NCBI GenBank assembly: GCA_036924285.1
Contig: JAYKYS010000002.1
Location: 39,819,501 to 39,883,500, forward strand
From: Asterella californica
Taxonomy: Eukaryota > Streptophyta > Marchantiopsida > Marchantiales > Aytoniaceae
DNA: 64,000 nt
Direction: 5' to 3'
The translations under genes were made by a program, and so were the position numbers. Within the stretch, counting starts at the first letter, position 1. Every line of letters starts with the position of its first letter. The notes beneath the pieces were generated by a model. It worked only from the letters and a program-made list of their open reading frames with translations. It made no database searches and had not been told where the DNA came from. Of the stretch, positions 54,126-64,000 are shown piece after piece.

Positions 54126-57100
54126 TTGAGATTGTTCCTGATGCGTTGGAAGTCTATCTCATATACTACAACATATCAATTGAAGAAACTTATGACACCT
54201 AAGATCGATGTCTCAAGTAATTTAACTTATCATTTTTCAATTGATATCATGGATTCAATCTCTTGTGGGTATGGTTGGAGATACATGCGCTCTAAACTCT
54301 TAACGAAGCTTATGGTCCGAGTCCTGCTATGATGGACTCACATGGACAGTATTATGATCCTACAAGACCCCAAGAGAAAGATAATAACATTTATCATTTA
54401 TCGTTTGAAGATGTAATCATTTAGACAAACCCTCACGAAGAGACAAGGTAAGTCCTTGAAAACACATGATGTAGTTATTGAAATCCAAACCAAAAGTCCT
54501 CTCGAAGACTACAATTGTGGATTGCTGAGAATTCTAGAGCACAACTAAAGAAAAACAATGTTTTAGCTATCGTATATATATATATATCAATGTCTAGCAG
54601 TACGGTTTGGTGGTTGTTGACAAGTTCATTCCATGAAGTTCCAACAAATACCTCTGGCTACTTTTCCACAGCAAATACAATACACTTCTCAACAATTTGC
54701 TGTGGTTCTTACCAAATCTCATGTAAGGGTCCAGCTACTACTTGTTTGGATTACTACTCGATAGTGGAATATGATATTTTCGTATATGCCTACTATAGCG
54801 ACTGCCGAGTTAGTATTGCAATAATAACGTGAAATGCGTTTGACAACTTATTACTCATACTGCCGTTTTGCGAGGCCACAACCAGCAATAAAATATGCAT
54901 GTAAGCTCAACTTGTTTGAGAATTTATGTTCGCTTTCTGTTTCAGGAAAAAATATAAATTTATATATAAATTTAAGATTATAATGTTTAGAAAATTTAAA
55001 TTATATATAAACATTAATGGTCACTACACCTAGAGTGGCGAGACGATCCACACATAACCCATGCAGCAAAGACAGGAGTATACATTTTTCGACTTTAAGT
55101 GTGAGAGGTTGATAACAAATATAGAATAATTCAAACTAGGTAACAGATTTACATTTTCTCTTTCATCACAAGAGTGAAGAGATGAATATGAGAAACATAG
55201 ATTTCCGCTTGATGCGTGCCTCTTCAGTAGTGGAAAGCTTGATCCACCAAGCTTTCACTTGAAGCTTGCTACCTCTCTCTAGAATCGCCCGAAGATTCAC
55301 ACTCCACGATTGATAATATCAGTATAGTGCGAATTACTTTTTTCCCAGTATATGTTAGGATTGAGATATCATTTCTACAGAACAAATATAAGATTATCGA
55401 TTACTTCTATTGTAATCCTATGTACTATTTTATTAGTGAGTGTCAAAGCTAGAATCGTTAGTGAATATTCTCTCCCGGTGGGTGATATTACTATTTCGAT
55501 CAATGATGTGTTCTACGGACACTTCGAGTGGTGCCAACAGGAAACGCCACGAGCATCTCTTGTTGCCCTTTTATCGGGTTCGGTGGTAAGTGTTCGTAAA
55601 TTAAAATAATAATATCAATATACAAATATAATTAAATGATTCGCGATTCTATACAAAGCTGTACTTCAATAAACTACGTCTTTTTCCTATGGATGCAAGA
55701 GAATCTGATTTCTTCCTTTTGACACGCACTATTATTGTCATAGAGTGAATCTGATAAGACTGGTTTTGTAGATGAACCATCGTCACTTTAGGTTTCAATT
55801 TTTGATTACTCTCATCAGACTCATGCAGGTTTTCTACTCTTTCGGTGCGAATCTGACTACGCTCAGGTTTGCACCATATTTTTTCTCGAACATACACTGC
55901 CATGTAATAAAAGTTCTTTTGGGTGTCGAACTTCTCGTTTCCACTGCAGTGGTATATATAGTGGTATTTCTTTATGGACCCACAAACAGTGTAACATTTA
56001 GCAGTATCCTTACGAGAATCTAGTTTCGTGATTGGTTCTAGAATTTATACCAACGAAACCAGATTGTACCAGCCAAAACCACAAATACAAATCGCTCATA
56101 TCTGACAGTGCTCTGTAAAAAGTAACGGAAACGCAAAAGGTTCCCGTGGAAGAAAAAAGTAACGGAAACGCAACATTACGAGAAGAACAAATCAAAACAT
56201 ACCATGTCATTTGTTCCACCAGTGGAAAACCAACCTCATCTTCATTTTAGATGGAATTTATCACTGACAAAAAGCGTAAGAAAGTTATCATGATAAAGAA
56301 TATTAATAGTTGATAAATTCACAACACGAATACAACTAGTCATGATTATCACAAGGAGTGCTATATTGAGTACCATATACTCTACCTGAAAAAATAATTT
56401 GGAAGATTATATGAGAAGTGAGTGCCAGGAAAACTTTAATCAACATTAATGAATAGTCGTTACTCTAGAAATACCGACACAAGCAATAATAATACCGTTA
56501 AGATGAATGGTTCAGTAAGTTTGTATGGTTATATATGAAACTGGGAACTTGACTCTAATTCATATCGACCAATTTTCGCGGATAAGTTACAACCGGTTCT
56601 CAAGCTTGAGTTGGTCTCCACTTTCTCTACCTTTTAATTAGTTATTTGTCTCGTCCACATCTCATTTCGTAAATTCTGTTCACCTTGTTTTCTACAACCG
56701 TGGGTATTGGACCAGTCATACACACCAAGATTGACCACATTTTAATGTTCATTAATTTCCATTGAACCACTGGTTCCGGTATTTACAGGTTGGGATACTC
56801 CACTTCCTTCATTGCAGATTCACGGTTTATGGGTTCTTGTCTTTGGTCGGAAATCTAACTCGTTTTAAGTTAAGTTATATTTGTTGATTACTACTGAAAA
56901 GTGTTTAGACAAAAATTTAGAGATTTATTGGAACAAAACAGAATCTTCTTGTGACCTTGGAGTACACAGGGAAAAAAAGAATATCAGGGGTATCAAAGTT
57001 CAGAGGAAATACTTTTAGCGACGGAGAGGTAACTAGCCATAAAATTGTCACATGTATACATAAACACGACTCATTCTGGATCGCGTCTGTGACTGGACAT

Positions 57101-60100
57101 CACGATTTTATAATTGAATCTTTTTCAGTTTATACTCAGAGCAGTGGAGAATCCATTGGAAAAAAATCAGACGTAACGAGTGAAGAGCCGTTAGGGAAAA
57201 GCTCGTGATGTTTTCCTGCTGGTACTTTCGGAGATGTCCGCATGAACACTGATAGAGGTCTGGACGAAGTTGTAAGTCACTCCCGTGGGTCTAGAATCTT
57301 TCGAAAGGTTATTAACTTTGACACCCCTATTTCTTTTCCTACTTTCAAGCTCCTACGGGTGGTTTAAACCTCAACTATGAGTACACATCTTTCTCACGGA
57401 CTTGTACAGTCAAGGAAGCGGAGGAATATACAGTCTTCTGCAGTGTAAATTAAAATTTTTCGTGGCTGGTTTCGTAAATTAATGCAAATCTAAATCTAAA
57501 TTGAAGAAAGCGGGAAAAAATTATACAGTTTTATTTGTATTTTACTGCAATGTAAATTTAAATTATCCGCGGCTGGTTTCATGAATGCAAGTTAAAAAAT
57601 AAATTCGAGTCTCAATTTGACTTACTATATTTAAAACCTCAAATTTAAACTACTCTTACCTGAGCGAAACATATAGACTATGAAAACAAGAAAAATTCAT
57701 AAGCGCGTGAGTTTAACTGTAATCTATCCAACTATAAATAAAGTCTTGTAGACAAACGAAGACAATCTTTCGAGACATTAATTTAAAACTAATTTTTACT
57801 AAAAAAGAATTAATTTTTAATTACACATCATGTACATCTTTAAATGTACATGAGATTAAATATGCATCCAAAGCATACATTCGACCGGAGAAGAGAAAAA
57901 GACAAACATGATGGTGAATATACATGAGTACAAAGGCTACGGGTGGCCCATAGCCAGTTATTACCCGGATCTCACATATTAAAACTACGTAACCGTACGG
58001 TTATGATCTGCATCTCAAAATGATAAGTGCTTCACCAGGTTTCCAATGAGTCCACTTGGAGCTATCAGTGTGGACTGTACAAGAGACAGTCAGTATATCA
58101 TCGTATAAATAAATTATATTGGTTTTTGAAAAGATATGCTCGAATCTGCCCTACTTTTAAATTTAGATTTATTCTAAGTAACCGGCATGGCCCAACCTGT
58201 CCAGGATAGTATGGACAAGAATTACGTGCCAGTCTTGCAAATTTTTTCTTTTCGATGACATCAACCACGTGTCAGCTGCTGGCTTTTCGTTGTTCTAGGC
58301 CTAGCTTATACTGTAATGAATGTTCTTCTATTTAGTAGGTTCAAAAATTATGTAAGTTCCTCTGATTTTCTGATTTGCGTGTTGCGAACAGAGTAGAGTT
58401 TATGTAACGATGCAAGCTCTCTCGATTTGTGACGATCGAGCACATGCGAAACAAGAGAGTGGTGTGATGTGGGCGATCAATGCAATGTGCTGCGGCAGAT
58501 GGGAGACGAGTTACAAGTGTGATTTCATGTGATGTAACAAAATTTGCTTCGGTGACTCTTTTTTTCTTGAACATCTAGTATCTTTCGAGAATGTGGTGAT
58601 GGTACACTTGGTGCGAACTTGTTCTGCTCGTTACAAATCTTTTGACTAGTTCAGTTTTCTGCTCAGTGAAGGTAAACACACTGTTCACTATCTATCGGTC
58701 CGATCATGGCTATTGTTTCCATCGGTGCTTACCACTTCTTGCTGTAGGCTCGCTGTATGAAAGCGAATTGTTAGGATTAGTGAGAGTTTTAGGTTGTTGG
58801 TTAGATATCGATGATTCAAACTCATCCTCACTCATTATAAACTATATGCTTGTCTATAGTTGTTGTACACAATGAATGAACCGTTTCTCTAGAGCTTGGA
58901 ATTCTCTGTTGTCTCTCATTCACTGCTCTAGATAGTATATGTATATGACACAATCTAGATGTCATGGTTGAGCTTTCTTCGATATATGTCTCATATGACA
59001 CACGTTGTTATAATATAAACTGCAATCGTGAGATGACAGTGAAGTTCTCTACAAGAAGGTCCGCTTATTTATCATCTGGATTTGGCCACTGTACTTTGAC
59101 GGCAGTCTCCAAAATTGGAGGCAGTGGAGTTCTGTCATGGTTACCAAACATAAACGCTAACAATCGATAAACTGCGAACTTCTTCTTGGCAAGCAAAAAC
59201 TCAGTCAGCGAATAAGTTGCACACATTATCAGATCGTTTGATTTCTCGAAGGGCAAGTCTTTCTCATCTCTGTGCTGTTCATAACGAAAGACTAAAGCTG
59301 CCATCGGAAACCATCGCTTTATATTACACGCGTGTATCTTTTGGCTCCAATCAAGATAACCGCCTGATACTTCTCATATCCCACCATCGGCATTATACTC
59401 TAGGAGCCGTATACAAGATTCTTACGGGATGAATAAGAGATAACAGACAACTGAATCTTCGGTTCAAGACCGGCCGATCCTGATCGAGCCGCTTTCGCTT
59501 CACGTGCTTTGGCTGCAACATGCCGACGTTTCTCCAAGAGTACAGCTTTCCCTGACGTCATAATCACTTTGATCAGCTCACGAGCTTTGGATTCATTGCA
59601 TCAAGAAAGTGAACATGGAACACGAACATCTACTGAACTTACAATAACATAATGTGCAGTTCTAATGAAGTTACCAGCATGTGAAGTGCAACAGTGGATA
59701 TCCATTCCAAGCGAACGAATCGGTGATGATGAACCTGCAAGAATCACATAAGCCAACAAACAAAAACTAATAACTATGAGAAACAGCTAATAGAATCAAT
59801 ATAGGTTTCTAGTGGTTTTTCAAGAAACCTGCATTGTACCCAGCACTGCGGGCTACAGAGTCGCACTACGGGCAGAAGAACGGTGGCTCCGAGATACCGG
59901 ACTGCCGCTAATCTGTGCTATTTATACTCATACTTGGGATTTAAAAACTAAAATTGAGTGAATATCCACTAAACATGAACACAAGAAAAACTCACGAAAC
60001 CTAGAGTTTCCGGAGAAAAGAAGGAACAAGCGCACAACACGGAAGGAAAATCTCAAATCGCTATTGGCACATACGAGGGTCGAGCGTTGTCATGGAAATA

Positions 60101-60620
60101 TGGATGTGTATGGGTGAAAAATTTATAGAACTTTAGTTTAGTGCTAATACATCATATTTATAAATTTTAACTTAAGATAATCTGGAAAAATACAAGTTTC
60201 TAGAATTATTAAATCAAAACATCAAGACGTTTGGATATGATATTTTTGAGATGTTTTCGATTGAAGGTTATCCAACCCGAGAGTTCATAAGATATACAAA
60301 AATAACCCAATAAGCATGCTCAACCACCTTTGGAGAATTTTTGCTCAATATTTGTTATTAGAAAAGATATACTTGTTATACATAAACTCTGTATTAAAAT
60401 TTATTGAAAATCAAATGTAATCTATAACTGTTGAATATTAGACGTATAGAGAATTACGTAAGCATCCCAGAAAACCCATATGTGAAGTCCCTAATAACGC
60501 GTCTCTAATTGTATAAGTTCGGCCTCCTGTCGACTATTAATAAATACTAAATAAATACTTTAGTTTAATATCTAACTTTTCTTTTCAAAAAAATTAAATC
60601 ATAAATTAAGCTTACAACTT
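54126..60620. other. AT-rich intergenic, no gene supported
   Basis: About 6.5 kb. Short ORFs (for example 55352-55609 on plus, 59065-59304 on minus) have no recognisable domain and no splice-linked partners I could join. No transposon protein was recognised, though decayed non-coding transposon sequence is likely. Confidence 0.45.
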
Positions 60621-60870
60621 TCTTCCGTTGAAAGATGGAAAAGATGAATAAGCAAGTTCACCCACACTACTCATAGTGATGATTTAACTATAACATTGTA
60701 ATAGATTAAACCCTTGCATATTGTGCCTCCTCCATCGGAAGACGGAGGGGTGAATGTGAAAATAAAATACATTACATAATTGCTACTAAATCATCATTAT
60801 TTAATCATAACATTAACTTGTTACCTAACCCTTCCTGGCAGAAGGGTTAGGTAATAAATCATTGTATTTC
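60621..60870. repeat. Cluster of short fold-back sequences
   Basis: Includes a perfect 14-bp stem with a 6-nt loop (60821-60834 with 60841-60854: TTACCTAACCCTTC / GAAGGGTTAGGTAA) and an imperfect stem around CCTCCTCCATC / GACGGAGGGG (about 60726-60750). The phrase CTTGCATATT next to the second stem recurs in the array at 62.4 kb. Confidence 0.7.
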
Positions 60871-62370
60871 CCACTCCCCGAAGCCTTTAGTTGTACATCA
60901 CATAATAAGCGAAGGAGGCTCCAGTTGGATGAGAGTAAAACTTACAACTGCAATATTCATTATAAAATTCTGAGCGATCTCTCTCTCTCTGACCATACAT
61001 TACTGTAATCATGCTATTAATCTACCCAAACCTGCACGAGGGGATCCGACGTATGATTTATTCTAGAGTGAGGAAAGACTTACAAGTAAAATATTGATGT
61101 AATATCTAATATGTAATTTAACGTAATTAACGTAATTTTAATATAATAATTAATTATAAGATGCGAGTTACAATATCTCTTCACGTGATGGAGCAACGAA
61201 AAGTATAACAACAAAAAGCTTATCTTCAAACCATACGTCCCATCACGTTTATCCCTACTGATGGACAGGTTCAAACCCGTGCTCACTTAGCTGTCGACAG
61301 AGCGGCCAATCAGCAAACCATCATAATCTTTGCCCCTGGTTGGCAAGCGACTTGTGTCAGTTTGCACTTCATTTTGATGTAAATAATAAATCATGAATTT
61401 GATCAAAGAAATGATGATTTTGGTCAAACACACAAGATATCTCATACTGCCACCTGGGAACCGATTCGCTACATTCTCTGTCTTTACTTTTCTGTTTTAT
61501 TTGTCTTTATCTACATTGTAACTATATTAGATTAATCTACTTGCAGACTCTTTGTGGAAGTATGCAGAGAAACGACTGGTCCCTTTCCACCATTGAAAAT
61601 ATTATTTGAGCCCTTTGCTACACAAATGGTAAGACCTCACTGCATGCTTCATGCTTTACCTAACAGAGACTAGGGTCCTCATATAGACTCGGAATTATAC
61701 ATGTACCTCGTAGTCCAACATAAAAAGTTTTAACTTTTAACACCCTTACAATAATATAGGACATAGTAGTAGGAGAGTAGTATTATGTCATAGATTATGT
61801 CTTATGAATTTACAAAAAAGAACTACCACCTTCGAAATATGTGCAGCATTATTTGATCAATAATTGTTTTCCTAAAGCAAAAGAGAATGCTATACAAGGA
61901 AAGCTGCAACAGGTAACATCATCCTAGCCATGCATAGTTAGCCAAGAATTGGTACAACTTTACCACCAAATTATGTATTGTGGGGAGCCGTAATAGTACA
62001 ATAAGAAAGAGGAGACTGGTTCTGGTTCCTCTTAATAAGAACCTCTCATTTTTTAAATGACAAGAAATACCCTTCTTTCTAACATGCCCCTTGGTCGTAG
62101 TATTATTATAAATTTCATACGTAAACAAATAAGTATTCCTTTTCCCAAGTACATACATAAATAAACAGAATCATGTTATACAAAATTAGATTATTATGGG
62201 TGATTGAGAGTGAGAGCTATTCAGTGTTGCGCTCCAAGTGAGAAGTTAACTCGAGCCATGTTTAACCACAGAAAGTAAGTATATATGCTATTAATGGTCT
62301 CTACTGTGAAATAACTCATTTATTTTTAGGTCAAAATGTTGGAGTGATATTTATCAGAAGTAATAACTTA
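60871..62370. other. AT-rich intergenic, no gene
   Basis: No coding, RNA or mobile-element signal recognised. Confidence 0.5.
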
Positions 62371-62600
62371 CTCCTTGCATATTCATCTCCTCCATCTTGT
62401 AATGAGGAGCTGAATATGGAAAGGTTCCTTGCATATTCATCTCCTCCATCTTCTAATGAGTTGCATATTCATCTCCTCCATCTTGTAATGAGGAGCTGAA
62501 TATGGAAAAGTTCCTTGCATATTCATCTCCTCCATCTTCTAATGAGTTGCATATTCATCTCCTGCATCTTGTAATGAGGAGCTGAATATGGAGAGGTTTA
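62371..62600. repeat. Tandem array of hairpin-forming units
   Basis: Three full units (about 62377-62420, 62462-62506 and 62547-62592) read GCATATTCATCTCCTCCATC, a short loop, then GAGGAGCTGAATATGGA. Each can fold into a stem of about 14 bp (ATATTCA-CTCCTC with GAGGAG-TGAATAT). Between them are two half-units (62431-62461 and 62517-62547) that have only the left arm. The full-plus-half period is 86 bp. Confidence 0.85.
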
Positions 62601-64000
62601 GTTTATTACATGATCCTTCCATTGAAAGGGTTAGATAACAAATTAAACATGCAAAAGAAGTGAGTGTTTGTGAGTGATATCTCGCACTTATAGTTTCGAA
62701 GGTGTATATGCCTGTAGTCCCTTAACGGATTTAGTCCGATCATCCTGCAACTCTAGGTGTAAATATTGTTTAACACAAAGTTACATTTAATATTTCTTGA
62801 TAATTTAGTGCATAATTTCTATATAACATCTTTCTCGATAACAAAAAGCGAACCAATGTTCCCCGGAGTAGATTTTACATGCATATATTGACCAGAAGTT
62901 AAAACTTAGGAGTGTTTCTATGGATCTTTAAAATGATTGCGTTTGTAAAACTTGACAGAGATGATGCCTTTATCCACTTCAACGTTCTTGGTACTCTATT
63001 CGTATTCCAGTAGCTGCTGTAGTTCAGTTGCATTAGTCTGAAGTTGCCTACAGTGAAATCATGCTTCTGGTCTTACCAATGGTGGATTATCTTGCGTTAT
63101 AGACTCACTGCAGACTGCAGCTGGATTAGATTACCAACTGAATATAATTTCAACCATAATATTACTTTATATTCAACTTACATTATTCAGGACGATCGTT
63201 TTGTACGACTTGAAACGAAGTGTCATAAACTGTGCTCTTGAAAGTGGACATAAAATACATTTAGGAACTCAATGTCCTAAATGTTAAAGCCACATCACCT
63301 ACACTAAACAAATTTATAGGTTGTATATAGTTTATTCTTTAGAGATAAATTTCATGTGCTGAGTTGACATTATCATGTGAAAATTAGTTGAAGACCAACA
63401 TTACTTAATGATAAAACTACGTTCCTGACAGCTGCAAAATATTATGCAGAGCAACTTGAATTGTACATAGTTTGTGACAAAGAATGTTTCCGACCGGGAC
63501 AATTTTTCAACTAGACCATGAAAATTTTCTATACAGTTGTGCTTAAGGTTTCCTACTTAACCTTGATATTTGCAGTTTTCATCATGGACAATTGTGCTTA
63601 TCAGCTTGAGGTTGACTGACTCTGAAGAATTGTAAAACTCTTCGTAACCCAGGATATTGCACCTCTCTTGTGTAGTTACCTTTAGCTCAGAGCAACAACA
63701 TATACAAGTTGCAGCGCAAGTATACATTTGGTACATCAGAGAGAACATAGTGAGTAACACGACAGGAAAACAAATATTGATAATGCATGTGAATTTAAAA
63801 TAAAATAAAATAAAACACGTCACAGTTATATGCTTTGTTATCTCTAGGATAAAAGAAATTTGGTTAGCTATACCAATGCATAGGAGTAAGCAGGAAAGGT
63901 TGAAGGTCCAGTGAGATGGTAAGAAGCTTGGACATTTTGAACCAGGTGCTCTGTGCTTTTCACATAGAGTTCACATGCTCTATGACAACGAGGAAAATGG
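62601..64000. other. AT-rich intergenic to window end, no gene
   Basis: Begins with a segment resembling the 60.8-kb stem (CCTTCCATTGAAAGGGTTAGATAAC). No gene or mobile-element protein recognised. Confidence 0.45.

Noticed and set aside
59065..59304. 79-codon minus-strand ORF as a host gene exon
   Set aside because: No recognised domain and no splice-compatible neighbours found on that strand.

Overview
The window is nuclear DNA of a land plant. It holds a plant-type polyphenol oxidase gene, a spliced RING-H2 E3 ligase gene whose exons match a conserved plant membrane family, and dense Ty1/copia and Ty3/gypsy LTR retrotransposons with plant-style TGGTATCAGAGC primer-binding sites. The intronless, secreted polyphenol oxidase without the usual C-terminal shielding domain would fit an early-diverging lineage such as a liverwort or other bryophyte. 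That placement is inference, not proof.

Layout: (1) 2-5144, a non-autonomous gag-only LTR element (TR-GAG type) on the minus strand, whose LTRs contain a 157-bp tandem repeat. (2) About 6.05-8 kb, a decayed copia remnant. (3) 11.5-12.8 kb, the polyphenol oxidase gene; 14.4-14.9 kb, an orphan ORF with coding-like codon use. (4) 15.76-40.04 kb, one nested retrotransposon complex. (5) 42.17-46.86 kb, a five-exon minus-strand gene for a membrane RING-H2 ubiquitin ligase (392 aa as modelled). (6) 48.6-64 kb, an AT-rich stretch with no gene I can support, but with tandem duplications and fold-back repeats.

The 24-kb nest can be taken apart from the sequence. Copia-A (LTRs at 15764-15989 and 39802-40044) is the outer host. 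Copia-B (228-bp LTRs, 5-bp target duplication CATTT) inserted in reverse orientation into the RNase H region of A. A gypsy element (Gypsy-2) inserted into the HWNAAKR motif of A, and a tRNA-derived SINE inserted just upstream of the YLDD of A's reverse transcriptase. A second, much fresher gypsy element (Gypsy-1) inserted into the gag of B. The interval from about 17.13 to 28.85 kb was later inverted. This explains why the two B LTRs now face each other, why the two halves of the B integrase gene lie 11.7 kb apart on opposite strands, and why A's gag is on plus while the rest of its pol is on minus.

The host genes are not an operon and show no obvious functional link. The polyphenol oxidase is probably a secreted di-copper catechol oxidase or tyrosinase. 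The RING gene probably encodes a membrane-anchored E3 ligase. All transposon polyproteins are broken except Gypsy-1, which has a single visible frameshift.
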